Assembly: GCF_002860865.1 (NCBI RefSeq)
Contig: NZ_PKIE01000007.1
Location: 24,298-88,297, forward strand
Direction: 5' to 3'
Origin: Streptococcus mitis
GTDB taxonomy: Bacteria > Bacillota > Bacilli > Lactobacillales > Streptococcaceae
DNA: 64,000 bases
The notes beneath the pieces were generated by a model, which was not told the origin of the DNA, searched no databases, and saw only the letters and a program-made list of their open reading frames with translations. This document shows positions 25,116 to 36,946 of this stretch, piece after piece; position 1 is the stretch's first letter, and each line of letters begins with the position of its first letter. The position numbers and the translations under genes are program-made.

Positions 25116-25947
25116 TTAGCGACTCCTTGAACTCATCTATCTTAATCGGTAATCGTTTAAATGACACGCCTCTATCAGCCAATCGTTTACAAAAAGCTGT
25201 AATCTTAGGTACTCCCAACTGCACTTCTTCCATAAAAACAACATCTTGAAAGACATCACTCGGTTTGCCACCCTTCACTAAGCGTCCCTTTTCCATTACA
25301 TAGACTTGATTCGCATATTCAGCAACATCATCCATCAAATGCGTGACTAAGACAATGGTCATCCCTGACTGGTGGAGTTTTTTGAACAAATTCATCAACT
25401 CTTTTCTACCTAGAGGATCTAGGCCAGCTGTTGGCTCATCTAAGACCAATATAGCTGGTTCCATGGCAAGTATGCCTGCAATGGCGACACGTCTCATTTG
25501 TCCACCTGACAGCTCAAACGGACTGCGATCAAAAAGTGATTCAGCAATTCCAACCAGAGCCAGTTTCTCACGAGCAATCTGCTCCGCATCTTCTTCAGAA
25601 ACTCCAAAATTTTGCGGTCCAAAAGCAACGTCTTTCAAAACCGTTTCTTCAAAGATCTGATTTTCAGCAAACTGAAATACCAAGCCAACCTGTTTTCTAA
25701 TTTGACGAATATCTTTATTTTTAGAAGTCGAGGTGATTAAGGTATCAAAAACTCGTACACTCCCTTGACTTGGCACCAATAAACCATTTAAGAGTTGTAA
25801 AATAGTTGATTTACCACTACCTGTGTGTCCAACTAAAGCCGTATAAGAACCATCTTCAATCGTTAAAGAAACATCTGACAAAGCTGTTGAAGCTAAGGGA
25901 GTCCCCTCTTGATACGTAAAACTCACATTTTCTAGAGCAATTCCCAT
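25108..25947 (-). CDS. ecfA2: ECF transporter ATPase EcfA2
   Basis: 279 residues. Walker [10 protein letters not shown], signature LSGGQMRR, Walker [14 protein letters not shown], switch His in LVTHLMDD. It pairs with EcfA1 to power uptake of vitamins by shared ECF transporters. It overlaps ecfA1 by 16 bp and ecfT by 8 bp. Confidence 0.93.
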   Translation of the reverse strand: MGIALENVSFTYQEGTPLASTALSDVSLTIEDGSYTALVGHTGSGKSTILQLLNGLLVPSQGSVRVFDTLITSTSKNKDIRQIRKQVGLVFQFAENQIFEETVLKDVAFGPQNFGVSEEDAEQIAREKLALVGIAESLFDRSPFELSGGQMRRVAIAGILAMEPAILVLDEPTAGLDPLGRKELMNLFKKLHQSGMTIVLVTHLMDDVAEYANQVYVMEKGRLVKGGKPSDVFQDVVFMEEVQLGVPKITAFCKRLADRGVSFKRLPIKIDEFKESLNG

Positions 25948-26759
25948 AGCTTATCCTCTAGCTCACTTTCTGTCAAATAATTTTCAGGCAAATCATAGCC
26001 ATGCTGGTTCAAAGAATGTTTTAATTGATTGGCAAAAGGATCGTCTAATCCAATTTGATCTAAATCATTTCGTGAGAAAAGCTCCCTTGGACTACTAGTT
26101 GATTCAATTGATCCTTTTTTCATGACCAACACACGATCACTCATGGCAACTTCTTCCAAATCATGTGTAATGGAAATGACCGTCATATCATAGTCTTTCC
26201 GAATTCCTTTTACTGTCTCAATAAGTTCTCTACGACCTTCAGGATCCAACATACTTGTCGCTTCATCTAGGATTAAAATAGCTGGTCTTAGAGCTACAAC
26301 ACCTGCAATGGCCACACGTTGTTTTTGGCCACCCGATAAACGCGCTGGCTCTCGCTTTTTAAAGTCCAACATGCCAACCAAATCCAGAGCTTCTTCCACT
26401 CTCTTTTTCATTTCTTGACGAGAAAGGCCCTGATTTTCCAAACCAAAGGCAACATCATCTTCAACAGTCGCTCCAACAAATTGATTATCTGGATTTTGAA
26501 AAACCATACCGATTTGACGACGTATGTTCCAAACATTTTCCTCAGTCAGCCGTTGGCCATCAATTACAATCTCTCCAGATTCTGCTTCCAGTAATCCATC
26601 AATTAATCGTACAGTCGTTGATTTACCACTACCATTGTGTCCTACAATCGAAAGCCATTCTCCACGTTTCACGTGAAACGTAATATCCTTCACATCGTAG
26701 TATTTCTGATTTTCTTTATAGCGAAAAGAAAGATTTTTTACATCAATTATTGATTTCAT
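25932..26759 (-). CDS. ecfA1: ECF transporter ATPase EcfA1
   Basis: 275 residues. Walker [10 protein letters not shown], signature LSGGQKQR, Walker [18 protein letters not shown], switch His in SITHDLEE. It overlaps pgsA by 4 bp. Together with EcfA2 and EcfT it forms the shared energy-coupling module. Confidence 0.94.
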   Translation of the reverse strand: MKSIIDVKNLSFRYKENQKYYDVKDITFHVKRGEWLSIVGHNGSGKSTTVRLIDGLLEAESGEIVIDGQRLTEENVWNIRRQIGMVFQNPDNQFVGATVEDDVAFGLENQGLSRQEMKKRVEEALDLVGMLDFKKREPARLSGGQKQRVAIAGVVALRPAILILDEATSMLDPEGRRELIETVKGIRKDYDMTVISITHDLEEVAMSDRVLVMKKGSIESTSSPRELFSRNDLDQIGLDDPFANQLKHSLNQHGYDLPENYLTESELEDKLWELL

Positions 26760-27301
26760 TTCGAACCAAATGTCCCTTTAAATACATAGGCACTACCCTT
26801 GAAATAGTCATAGCCAGAGTAGATAGTGAAAAATAAGGCTACATAAAGTAGAACTTGACCAATCAAAGTCCAATGTAATAGCAAGAAAATAATGGCAAAC
26901 ATCTGACTGAAAGTTTTAATTTTTCCAGGCATTGCTGCTGCTAAAACTGTTCCACCAGTTTCAACCAATAAAAGCCTTAAACCTGTCACAGCCAACTCTC
27001 GACAGATAATCACTGCAACAATCCAAGCCGGAGCCATCCCTAACTCAATCAGCATAATAAAAGCCGACATAACTAGTAGCTTATCCGCCATAGGATCTGC
27101 AAATTTACCAAAATTACTGACCACATTCCATTTACGAGCTAAATATCCATCTAAATAATCTGTAATACTGGCAATCGCAAAGATAATAGCTGCTACTATA
27201 TGACTCTCTATCGAATTTCCTACTGTTAAAATAAAGATAAAAATAGGTATAAAAAGAATTCGACCTATTGTTAAGAGATTTGGAATTTGTTCTTTTTTCA
27301 T
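26756..27301 (-). CDS. pgsA: Phosphatidylglycerophosphate synthase
   Basis: 181 residues with several membrane segments and the CDP-alcohol phosphotransferase motif DGYLARKWNVVSNFGKFADP (D-G-x2-A-R-x8-G-x3-D), continued by MADK. It makes phosphatidylglycerophosphate from CDP-diacylglycerol and glycerol 3-phosphate, the step to phosphatidylglycerol. It lies 10 bp behind rodZ. Confidence 0.95.
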   Translation of the reverse strand: MKKEQIPNLLTIGRILFIPIFIFILTVGNSIESHIVAAIIFAIASITDYLDGYLARKWNVVSNFGKFADPMADKLLVMSAFIMLIELGMAPAWIVAVIICRELAVTGLRLLLVETGGTVLAAAMPGKIKTFSQMFAIIFLLLHWTLIGQVLLYVALFFTIYSGYDYFKGSAYVFKGTFGSK

Positions 27302-27311
27302 TCGTTTTTCC

Positions 27312-28154
27312 TTAATTTTTAGTAAAGGTTACAGTGATTTGTCCAGTCTGCGCTGTTAACTTCGATAAATCAACAGTCTGATTATCTACTGTCAAAGTAA
27401 CACCTTTTACAACACCTAACGTAATGGTTACAGGACTTTTAGTTGCAACTGTTGTTTCCGCACTTTTCTTCTCTGGCGATAAGGTTACACCGCCATCAAG
27501 TTCGCTTTCTGAAACGCTGACCCAACTTGTAACATCTGAAACTGCCAATTGCAATTTAACTGTTTCCTTACTTGTCTTATAAGCGATTTCTACATGATTT
27601 CCTTCACCCGATACCGTTATAGATGGTTCTGCACTAGAAGAACTGCTAGATGAACTACTACTTGAAGAGTGGGGAACAGAGCTAGTTGAACTTATTGAAC
27701 TTGTTGATTGAACCACACTGTAGTTAGAAACAGAAGGCCCCTCTGGTTGAGTTTGAATATAGTTCCAAACATAATAGGTCACAAAAATTAAAATCGATAA
27801 AGCAAAAAGGATAAAATAAAATAAAGGTAAAAAGGATGTTTTTTTCTTCTTTTTCTTACTTGAACGTCTACGACCTGTCAACTCATCTTCATCAACATCT
27901 ACTTCCTCATAAGTAATCATACTCCCAGAATCATAAGCATCCAAAACAATTTGATCATCTAACTCAACAGCCCATGCATATTTTTTCAAGAAAGAACGCG
28001 TGTAAAAAGGACTTGGAAGTTGATCGAAATCGTCTGCTTCCATTGCTTCCAACATATCTAACTGGATGTCTGTCTTTTTCTGCAATTCATCTAAACTCAA
28101 TCCCTGATTGATTCTAGCTAATCGTAAAACCTCACCAATTGTTTTTTTCCTCAT
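27312..28154 (-). CDS. rodZ: RodZ-like cell-shape protein
   Basis: 280 residues from the second ATG at 28154, which is well spaced from GAAGGG; the first ATG abuts that site. N-terminal HTH domain (GEVLRLARINQGLSLDELQKKTDIQ, about 5-70), a Lys-rich stretch, one membrane segment (about 108-130), a Ser-rich extracellular linker and a C-terminal DUF4115-type domain. In pneumococcus it belongs to the peripheral peptidoglycan machinery. The Ser run is uneven and probably length-variable between strains. Confidence 0.9.
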   Translation of the reverse strand: MRKKTIGEVLRLARINQGLSLDELQKKTDIQLDMLEAMEADDFDQLPSPFYTRSFLKKYAWAVELDDQIVLDAYDSGSMITYEEVDVDEDELTGRRRSSKKKKKKTSFLPLFYFILFALSILIFVTYYVWNYIQTQPEGPSVSNYSVVQSTSSISSTSSVPHSSSSSSSSSSSSAEPSITVSGEGNHVEIAYKTSKETVKLQLAVSDVTSWVSVSESELDGGVTLSPEKKSAETTVATKSPVTITLGVVKGVTLTVDNQTVDLSKLTAQTGQITVTFTKN

Positions 28155-28195
28155 ACTTTTCATCCCTTCTTTCTAGTGTCTATTATGATAGGTTA

Positions 28196-29479
28196 CTACG
28201 ATGGGAATATTGTAAAATCAACTATATCCCCTTCGTCTATTAAGTGATGCCCTGCTTCAAGGACATCCTCTAAAGTAATTTCCTGTAAAATCTTTGGCAA
28301 ATCAAAAATTGTCTCACCATGTTCAGAAGCATCATATTGCGTTGCAATAAATTCAAGAGAGTTCATGCTACTAAAAAATTCTCCAAACATCTCTCTTTTG
28401 ATAATATCTAAATGATCCTCTGTAATATCCAAATCCTTTGTAAAATTACGAATGGCCTTCCTAAACTGATGAGATAAAGCAACTGGCTCTTTCGTATCCA
28501 TTGTCAACATAACAAAATGAAAACGACTTGTTACTTCAATTTCAAGAGATAAGGAAGCATCTATTTTACCTGATTCATATAACTTTTGAAAACGATCCGA
28601 AGTCCAACCAAACATCATTGCAAACAATAATTTTAATAAAATATGATGTCGATAGCAATCCGCTTCAGCAACTTCTCGATTACCTCTAACTCCAATCGCT
28701 AGTTTGGGAGAAGATACTTCCATTCTCATACTATCTGTTGGCTTTACATCTTGTAAAAGCAATTTTTCTCTTGCTACTTCCTGAAGATCTGAATCTTTCA
28801 GTTCTTTGCTTTCAAAATAGTCCTGTACTTGCTCCACATCAAAATTACCAACTAAAAACAGAGACATATTTACAGGTTTGTAAAATTTTGTAAAATTTTC
28901 TTGCAAATTAGTTAGATTGATTTGGGAAATGGACTCCTCAGTTCCAACTATATCAGTTGCTAAAGGTGTACCCGGATACAAATTCGCTAAAGTTGAAAAG
29001 AATAAACACGAATCTGGGTCATCTTGATACATTTCTCGTTCTTGCTGAATAATATCCTGCTCTCTTAAAATGGAATCTTCAGTAAAGTGTGCTGATGTTA
29101 CCAATTCATCAAGTAAGTCTAAATTTTCTAAAAAATGATCCGTTGTTGAAAAAAGATAGCTTGTTTTTGTAAAGCTTGTAAAGGCATTGCTATCTGCACC
29201 TAGACTCGTAAAAGCTGACATCAAATCGCTAGCATCTTCTCTCTCAAATAATTTATGTTCAAGAAAATGAGCAATTCCTGCAGGATATTCTTTTACATCT
29301 CTGTCAACTTCCGTAACAAGCGTATCTACCGAACCAAACTGGACAGTTACACTCCCGTAAACCTCTTTAAATTCCTTTTTAGGTAGAAGAGCTACTGTCA
29401 ATCCGTTTGCCAAACGAGTTCGATAAACCATTTCTTTTACAGCTGGATAGTATTTTTCTTCAAAAACAACCTTTGTCAT
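28196..29479 (-). CDS. yfmH: M16-family peptidase YfmH (catalytic partner)
   Basis: 427 residues. Pitrilysin-type zinc motif HFLEHKLFE (HxxEH) at about residues 71-79, with GADSNAFTS downstream, so the active site is present. It is probably an intracellular processing peptidase; in Gram-positives such pairs occur near rodZ/pgsA. It overlaps its partner gene by 4 bp. Confidence 0.88.
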   Translation of the reverse strand: MTKVVFEEKYYPAVKEMVYRTRLANGLTVALLPKKEFKEVYGSVTVQFGSVDTLVTEVDRDVKEYPAGIAHFLEHKLFEREDASDLMSAFTSLGADSNAFTSFTKTSYLFSTTDHFLENLDLLDELVTSAHFTEDSILREQDIIQQEREMYQDDPDSCLFFSTLANLYPGTPLATDIVGTEESISQINLTNLQENFTKFYKPVNMSLFLVGNFDVEQVQDYFESKELKDSDLQEVAREKLLLQDVKPTDSMRMEVSSPKLAIGVRGNREVAEADCYRHHILLKLLFAMMFGWTSDRFQKLYESGKIDASLSLEIEVTSRFHFVMLTMDTKEPVALSHQFRKAIRNFTKDLDITEDHLDIIKREMFGEFFSSMNSLEFIATQYDASEHGETIFDLPKILQEITLEDVLEAGHHLIDEGDIVDFTIFPS

Positions 29480-30726
29480 TCTATTCCTTCCATAAAGTAA
29501 ATTGCTTGTAGCTTCACATTATTAGCTGCTCTACAAATAGCATCTTTGTCAATTTGTTCAAGCTTTTCAATCCAACTTTTAAAGTCTGCTGAAGATTTTC
29601 CAAGTAAGGCATTTTGATAAGCACGTTCAATTAATGAACCTTGATTATCTTGAGAAAGCAACAAAGACCGATGAATCATTTCCTTGGTCTGCTCTAACTC
29701 AAGATCTGTAAAATAACCTTTTTTTAAATCAAGCAGTTGATTATTCATCATTTTTCGAGCCTGATTCCGATTTTCTCGATCAATACCAGCATACATCCTC
29801 AAAAATCCACTAAATAAATCAAGCTGACTTGAAATGGTATAAGCTAATCCAGCGTTTTCACGGACATTTGTAAAGAGCTTAGAATGAGCAAATCCACCCA
29901 GTAAACCATTCATTACAATCATGGGTAAATGTTGCTCATCACCATATTCAGCAGAGCAATGATAGCCCAACTCTAAAATAGACTGTCCCAAATTTTTCCG
30001 AACCATGCCTTCCTGAAGGATATTGGAATAAGGTTGACAATACTGCACCTTCACATTACCTTCTCGACCTTTAAAACCAAATGATTCTAATACATTTTGA
30101 ATTTCAACCTCATTAAAATCACCTAAGAAAAAGAAATCTATTCGATCATTGGCCAAAAATTCTTGGAAACAAGAATAAGAACTTTGTGGAGTTTCAGCTA
30201 AAATACGATTTCGTAAATCACTATATTTCAATTGGAGACGTTCATCATGAAAAAATAATTTATCTAATTCTTTATGTGCAAAATAAAAAGAATCATCCAT
30301 ATCAGCTGCTAAACTTGCTAGCAATTGCTTTTTCTCAATTTCAAATAAGGCCGAATCAAATCCATTATCAACTACCACGGGTGAGAAAAGAGTTTCTTTT
30401 ACTAGTTCCAAAACCTGTGAAGTTAACACATTTTTCTTACTTAAAAACTCATCACGAACATAAGTAAATGTCAATTCTACAATGTGACTTTGCCCTCTTC
30501 TGAAACAATTGGTTGACATATCTGTACCATATAGACTAGCCAAGTGTCTCCTCAAATTTTGAGAAGTAGGGTACAGCTGGTTAGCAGTCTCTAGCATACT
30601 CGCACTCAACATGCGACCTGCAATCGTATCAAGAGATAATGGAGCGGTAAAACGCACGGTGATTTTGTTCGTTTTAAACTTCTTTGATTGGATAAAATGT
30701 GTTGAAATTCCATGCACTAACTCCAT
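29476..30726 (-). CDS. yfmF: M16-family peptidase-like YfmF (inactive partner)
   Basis: 416 residues of the insulinase fold. The N-terminal half lacks the HxxEH zinc motif, so it should be the non-catalytic half of the pair with YfmH, as is usual for M16B heterodimers. An extended -10 (TGATATAAT, near 30754-30765) lies upstream; it is the first gene of the long minus-strand run down to ecfT. Confidence 0.85.
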   Translation of the reverse strand: MELVHGISTHFIQSKKFKTNKITVRFTAPLSLDTIAGRMLSASMLETANQLYPTSQNLRRHLASLYGTDMSTNCFRRGQSHIVELTFTYVRDEFLSKKNVLTSQVLELVKETLFSPVVVDNGFDSALFEIEKKQLLASLAADMDDSFYFAHKELDKLFFHDERLQLKYSDLRNRILAETPQSSYSCFQEFLANDRIDFFFLGDFNEVEIQNVLESFGFKGREGNVKVQYCQPYSNILQEGMVRKNLGQSILELGYHCSAEYGDEQHLPMIVMNGLLGGFAHSKLFTNVRENAGLAYTISSQLDLFSGFLRMYAGIDRENRNQARKMMNNQLLDLKKGYFTDLELEQTKEMIHRSLLLSQDNQGSLIERAYQNALLGKSSADFKSWIEKLEQIDKDAICRAANNVKLQAIYFMEGIE

Positions 30727-30855
30727 GATTTACCTCCTTATATACAGACTTCTATTATATCACGAAAACCTGAAATTTTCTTGTTCTCTGTAACAGTTTT
30801 GAAATAAAAATCGCTTACATTTCTTCCCGTTTCTATCACTATTTTGAGGAAAATA

Positions 30856-30864
30856 TGGTATAAT
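30856..30864 (+). promoter_or_regulatory. Extended -10 promoter of yaaA-recF
   Basis: TGGTATAAT, 21 nt upstream of the yaaA ATG; no clear -35. Confidence 0.65.
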
Positions 30865-30884
30865 ACCAAAGATTGAGGTGAATT

Positions 30885-31253
30885 ATGGAATACAAATTAT
30901 TTGAAGAATTTATTACCCTCCAAGCACTACTCAAAGAACTTGGAATTACACATAGCGGAGGAGCTATCAAATCCTTTCTCTCTGAACATTCTGTTTACTT
31001 TAATGGGGAATTAGAGAGTCGTCGTGGTAAAAAACTTCGTATTGGCGATAAAGTTGACATCCCTGACATGGACATTGACATCTTGTTGACACAACCTACT
31101 TCTGAGGAGCAAGAGGAATATCAAGCTGATAAAGTTGAAAAAGAACGAATAGCTAAACTCGTCAAAGAGATGAATAAGGGAGTAAAAAAAGACAACTCTA
31201 AACCTACTTCATCACCAAAAAGCAAACAAGCTCCACGATTCCCTGGTAGATAA
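30885..31253 (+). CDS. yaaA: S4-domain protein YaaA
   Basis: 122 residues. N-terminal S4 RNA-binding domain ([49 protein letters not shown]) and a basic, disordered tail. It is always found just before recF in Firmicutes. Function is not settled; RNA or ribosome binding is likely. Confidence 0.88.
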   Translation: MEYKLFEEFITLQALLKELGITHSGGAIKSFLSEHSVYFNGELESRRGKKLRIGDKVDIPDMDIDILLTQPTSEEQEEYQADKVEKERIAKLVKEMNKGVKKDNSKPTSSPKSKQAPRFPGR

Positions 31254-31255
31254 TC

Positions 31256-32353
31256 ATGTGGCTACAAAACCTATCTCTCAAGACTTTTCGTAATTACAAA
31301 GAGACGAAAATAGACTTTAATCCTAAATTAAATATCTTTTTAGGACGCAATGCACAAGGTAAAACAAATATGTTAGAGGCTATCTATTTTTTAGCCTTAA
31401 CACGCAGTCATCGAACTCGAACAGATAAAAATCTCATTCATTTTGATGAGGAACAGCTTCATCTTTCAGGTCTTGTTCAGAAAAAAACTGGATCCATTCC
31501 TCTCGAAATTGAACTAACACAAAAAGGCCGTGTAACAAAAGTTAATCACTTAAAACAGGCACGACTTTCAGATTATGTCGGACACATGAATGTTGTCTTA
31601 TTTGCTCCTGAAGATTTACAACTAATTAAAGGAGCACCTTCGGTTCGACGAAAATTCATTGATATGGAACTTGGACAAATCAAGCCAATCTATTTATCTG
31701 ACTTAACCAATTATAACCACATCCTAAAGCAAAGAAACACTTACCTAAAATCAGCTCAAAAAATAGATGAAACATTCCTTTCTGTGTTGGATGATCAACT
31801 AGTTGATTATGGATGTCGTGTAATGAATCACCGCTTAGATTTCATAAAAAAGCTAGAATCATTTGGGCGTAAGAAACATTTTGAACTATCTAATCAGATT
31901 GAAGAGTTGTCAATATCCTATCAACCTTCTGTCAAGATAACTGACAAAGAAGACTTATCCGAATCTTTCAAAATTGCTTTAGAAAAAAGTAGATCCAGAG
32001 ATTTATTTAAAAAGAATACTGGCGTCGGTCCTCATCGAGATGATATTTCTTTTTATATAAATGAGATGGACGCTAGTTTTGGAAGTCAAGGCCAACATCG
32101 TAGTCTTGTCCTTTCTATAAAATTAGCAGAAATCGAACTAATGGAAAGTATTACTACAGAATCCCCAATATTACTACTTGACGATGTTATGAGCGAGCTT
32201 GACAATACTAGACAACTAAAATTATTAGAAACGATTTCTCAGTCAATCCAAACCTTTATCACAACAACAAGCTTAGACCATCTTCAAAATCTACCAGAAA
32301 ATCTAAGCATTTTCGCTATTCAAGATGGTAAAGCTGTTGTAAATGAAACTTGA
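31256..32353 (+). CDS. recF: DNA replication and repair protein RecF
   Basis: 365 residues, usual length. Walker [17 protein letters not shown], signature [19 protein letters not shown], Walker [13 protein letters not shown]. It loads RecA at gaps as part of RecFOR. It follows yaaA by 2 bp. Confidence 0.96.
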   Translation: MWLQNLSLKTFRNYKETKIDFNPKLNIFLGRNAQGKTNMLEAIYFLALTRSHRTRTDKNLIHFDEEQLHLSGLVQKKTGSIPLEIELTQKGRVTKVNHLKQARLSDYVGHMNVVLFAPEDLQLIKGAPSVRRKFIDMELGQIKPIYLSDLTNYNHILKQRNTYLKSAQKIDETFLSVLDDQLVDYGCRVMNHRLDFIKKLESFGRKKHFELSNQIEELSISYQPSVKITDKEDLSESFKIALEKSRSRDLFKKNTGVGPHRDDISFYINEMDASFGSQGQHRSLVLSIKLAEIELMESITTESPILLLDDVMSELDNTRQLKLLETISQSIQTFITTTSLDHLQNLPENLSIFAIQDGKAVVNET

Positions 32354-32363
32354 CAGCATTGTA

Positions 32364-32396
32364 AAAGAACTCCTGTTTTCGCAGGAGTTCTTTTCA
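32364..32396. terminator. Bidirectional terminator between recF and guaB
   Basis: AAGAACTCCTG and CAGGAGTTCTT form an 11-bp stem flanked by A and T runs, serving both converging genes. Confidence 0.88.
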
Positions 32397-32402
32397 TTTC
32401 TT

Positions 32403-33959
<1,557 letters not shown>

Positions 33960-33980
33960 TCAAATGTTACAGGGGTAAAT

Positions 33981-34020
33981 AAAAAACTATCTTTTCTTTA
34001 AGATAGAAATGATAGTTTTT
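33981..34020 (-). terminator. trpS terminator
   Basis: On the minus strand AAAACTATC ... GATAGTTTTTT, with a long loop and a T-run. Confidence 0.65.
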
Positions 34021-34031
34021 GTAAAATAAAC

Positions 34032-35057
34032 TTAGTTAAAGTAATGAAGTCCCATTGCCCCTTTAACCTCAGATAGAGTTTGACCCGCAACTTCACGCGC
34101 TCTTTCACTACCTTTTTGAAGCATATTATAAACTTCTCCCATATCCTTAGCAAATTCAATACGGCGCTCACGAATAGGACCCAGTTCACGTTCTAATATT
34201 TCAAGTAGATAACGTTTGGTTTTCACATCACCAAGACCACCTCGTTGATAATGTTCTTTCATATCAGCAATTTCTTGAGCATCTTCTGGACGACCAAAAA
34301 CATCTAGATAATGGAAAACCATATTTCCTTCAATTTTACCTGGATCCTCAACTCGGATATGATCTGGATCTGTATACATACTCATTACTTTTTTACGCAA
34401 AGTATCCGCATCATCAGCTAAATAAATACCATTATTGAGTGATTTAGACATTTTAGCATTTCCATCTAAACCAGGCAAACGACCTGCTCTTTCATTTTCT
34501 GGATAAATACCTTCCGGTTCTACCAAGACATCACAGTTATATGCATTGTTAAAAGAACGAACAATCTCGCGAGTTTGCTCAATCATTGGTTTCTGATCTG
34601 TCCCAACAGGAACATAATTGGCCTTAAAAGCTGTGATGTCAGCCGCTTGAGCGATTGGATAGACCAAGAATCCTGTCGGAATACTTTCTCCAAATCCTTT
34701 CTGAGCAATCTCTGTTTTGACAGTTGGATTTCGTTCCAAACGAGCTAGTGACACCAAATTCATATAATACATAGACAACTCAGCTAATTCTGGAATTTGA
34801 CTTTGAATAAAGATAGTTGATTTACTCGGATCCAATCCAACTGCAAGGTAATCCAAAGCCACATTTCCAATAGACTCTACAATAGTTTGAGGATCTTTGG
34901 CATGATCTGTCAAGGCTTGTTGGTCAGCCAAGAACACAAACATGTCATACTTATCCTCTTCCTGTAATAATACTCGATTTTTGAGACTTCCAACATAATG
35001 TCCAATATGCAATTTTCCTGTTGGACGGTCTCCTGTTAAAATAATGGGTTTAGTCAT
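34032..35057 (-). CDS. trpS: Tryptophanyl-tRNA synthetase
   Basis: 341 residues. Class I signatures HIGH ([12 protein letters not shown]) and KMSKS (KMSKSLNN). It charges tRNA-Trp. The leader is short and shows no T-box elements. It is divergent from the ABC-F gene with a 205-bp gap that holds a large palindrome (35151-35189). Confidence 0.96.
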   Translation of the reverse strand: MTKPIILTGDRPTGKLHIGHYVGSLKNRVLLQEEDKYDMFVFLADQQALTDHAKDPQTIVESIGNVALDYLAVGLDPSKSTIFIQSQIPELAELSMYYMNLVSLARLERNPTVKTEIAQKGFGESIPTGFLVYPIAQAADITAFKANYVPVGTDQKPMIEQTREIVRSFNNAYNCDVLVEPEGIYPENERAGRLPGLDGNAKMSKSLNNGIYLADDADTLRKKVMSMYTDPDHIRVEDPGKIEGNMVFHYLDVFGRPEDAQEIADMKEHYQRGGLGDVKTKRYLLEILERELGPIRERRIEFAKDMGEVYNMLQKGSERAREVAGQTLSEVKGAMGLHYFN

Positions 35058-35150
35058 TTTGTTCTCCTTCGATATGGTCCCTTCAATTATAGCATTTTTT
35101 TAATGAAATAACCGCAATTTATCAAAATAAATCAACCTTGCTATTCACGG

Positions 35151-35189
35151 TTTTGTGTAAAGTGTACTGTAAATTTAATTTACACAAAA
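35151..35189. promoter_or_regulatory. Nested palindrome upstream of the ABC-F gene
   Basis: Perfect 11-bp arms (TTTTGTGTAAA at 35151-35161 and its complement at 35179-35189). Inside lies TGTAAATTTAATTTACA (35168-35184), which fits the GlnR pattern TGTNA-N7-TNACA. It sits just before the promoter TTGAAT (35205-35210) / TAGAAT (35228-35233). Probably a repressor operator; the protein is unknown. Confidence 0.5.
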
Positions 35190-35262
35190 TTGACAGATAA
35201 AAATTTGAATATTTCCGTATTTTCTAGTAGAATAAATATATTACATATATAGGAGAAAAACA

Positions 35263-36885
35263 TTGCTTACAGTATCTGATGTTTCACTACGTTTTAGTGA
35301 TCGCAAACTTTTTGATGATGTCAATATCAAATTTACAGAAGGAAATACTTACGGATTAATCGGTGCTAATGGTGCCGGAAAATCAACCTTTTTAAAAATT
35401 TTAGCTGGAGATATCGAACCTACTACTGGTCACATCTCTCTTGGTCCAGATGAACGTCTCTCTGTTCTTCGTCAAAATCACTTTGACTATGAAGATGAAC
35501 GTGCCATTGATGTCGTTATCATGGGAAATGAAAAACTTTATAGCATCATGAAGGAAAAAGATGCTATCTACATGAAGGAAGATTTCTCAGATGAGGATGG
35601 AGTGCGTGCTGCCGAACTTGAAGGAGAGTTTGCCGAGCTTGGAGGCTGGGAAGCAGAAAGTGAAGCCTCTCAACTACTTCAAAACCTAAACATTCCAGAA
35701 GAATTGCACTATCAAAATATGAGTGAGTTGGCTAACGGTGAGAAAGTGAAGGTTCTCCTTGCCAAAGCACTTTTTGGTAAACCAGATGTTCTTCTATTGG
35801 ACGAGCCTACCAACGGTTTGGACATCCAATCAATTACATGGTTAGAAGATTTCTTGATTGACTTTGATAACACAGTTATCGTAGTATCCCACGATCGTCA
35901 CTTCTTAAACAAAGTATGTACCCACATGGCCGACCTTGACTTTGGAAAAATCAAACTCTATGTCGGAAACTATGACTTCTGGAAGGAATCTTCTGAGCTT
36001 GCTGCTAAATTGCTAGCAGACCGTAATGCCAAAGCAGAGGAAAAAATTAAGCAATTGCAAGAATTCGTTGCTCGTTTCTCTGCCAATGCTTCTAAATCAA
36101 GACAAGCAACCTCACGTAAGAAAATGCTTGACAAGATTGAGCTAGAAGAGATTGTGCCATCTAGTCGTAAATATCCATTTATCAACTTTAAAGCAGAACG
36201 TGAGATTGGTAATGATCTCTTGACAGTAGAAAATCTAACTGTAAAGATTGATGGTGAGACTATTTTAGATAACATCAGCTTTATCTTGCGTCCAGGTGAT
36301 AAGACAGCTCTTATTGGACAAAATGACATCCAAACGACTGCATTAATTCGTGCAATCATGGGAGATATTGATTATGAAGGAACTGTCAAGTGGGGAGTTA
36401 CAACTAGTCAATCTTACCTACCTAAAGATAACTCAGCTGATTTCGCAGGGGGAGAATCAATTCTTGACTGGTTGCGTCAATTTGCAAGTAAAGAAGAAGA
36501 TGACAATACTTTCCTACGCGGTTTCCTCGGCCGTATGCTCTTCTCTGGAGATGAGGTTAACAAACCTGTCAACGTCTTGTCAGGGGGAGAAAAAGTTCGT
36601 GTCATGCTTTCAAAACTAATGCTCTTGAAGTCAAATGTGCTTGTACTTGATGACCCAACCAATCACTTGGACTTGGAATCTATCTCAAGCTTGAATGATG
36701 GATTGAAAAACTTTAAAGAATCAATCATCTTTGCCAGCCATGACCACGAGTTTATTCAAACTCTAGCTAACCATATCATTGTCTTGTCTAAAAATGGCGT
36801 TATCGATCGTATCGATGAAACCTATGATGAATTCCTAGAAAATGAAGAAGTACAAGCAAAAGTTAAAGAACTTTGGAAAGACTAA
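35263..36885 (+). CDS. ABC-F family ATPase (YkpA/YbiT-like)
   Basis: 540 residues from a TTG start with AGGAGAAAAA upstream. Two ABC domains without membrane segments: Walker A GANGAGKSTF, signature LANGEKVKV in the first; a second with the altered P-loop GQNDIQTTAL and signature LSGGEKVRV. The inter-domain linker (about 240-300) is present. ABC-F proteins bind the ribosome E site; this subgroup is thought to act in translation rather than transport. The second P-loop lacks the usual GKS/T, a feature of this subfamily. Confidence 0.85.
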   Translation: MLTVSDVSLRFSDRKLFDDVNIKFTEGNTYGLIGANGAGKSTFLKILAGDIEPTTGHISLGPDERLSVLRQNHFDYEDERAIDVVIMGNEKLYSIMKEKDAIYMKEDFSDEDGVRAAELEGEFAELGGWEAESEASQLLQNLNIPEELHYQNMSELANGEKVKVLLAKALFGKPDVLLLDEPTNGLDIQSITWLEDFLIDFDNTVIVVSHDRHFLNKVCTHMADLDFGKIKLYVGNYDFWKESSELAAKLLADRNAKAEEKIKQLQEFVARFSANASKSRQATSRKKMLDKIELEEIVPSSRKYPFINFKAEREIGNDLLTVENLTVKIDGETILDNISFILRPGDKTALIGQNDIQTTALIRAIMGDIDYEGTVKWGVTTSQSYLPKDNSADFAGGESILDWLRQFASKEEDDNTFLRGFLGRMLFSGDEVNKPVNVLSGGEKVRVMLSKLMLLKSNVLVLDDPTNHLDLESISSLNDGLKNFKESIIFASHDHEFIQTLANHIIVLSKNGVIDRIDETYDEFLENEEVQAKVKELWKD

Positions 36886-36898
36886 ATAAAACTTCAAA

Positions 36899-36930
36899 AC
36901 TCAGTTGGGTTAACCAGCTGGGTTTTCTAA
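36899..36930 (+). terminator. Terminator of the ABC-F gene
   Basis: Imperfect stem ACTCAG-TTGG / CCAG-CTGGGT followed by TTTTCT. Confidence 0.6.
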
Positions 36931-36946
36931 CATTTTATGAGGTAAC

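Noticed and set aside
27600..27720. Ser-codon run in rodZ as a regulatory repeat
   Set aside because: Mixed Ser codons in frame; an ordinary low-complexity linker.
35058..35262. T-box for trpS
   Set aside because: No specifier or T-box sequence; the leader is short.
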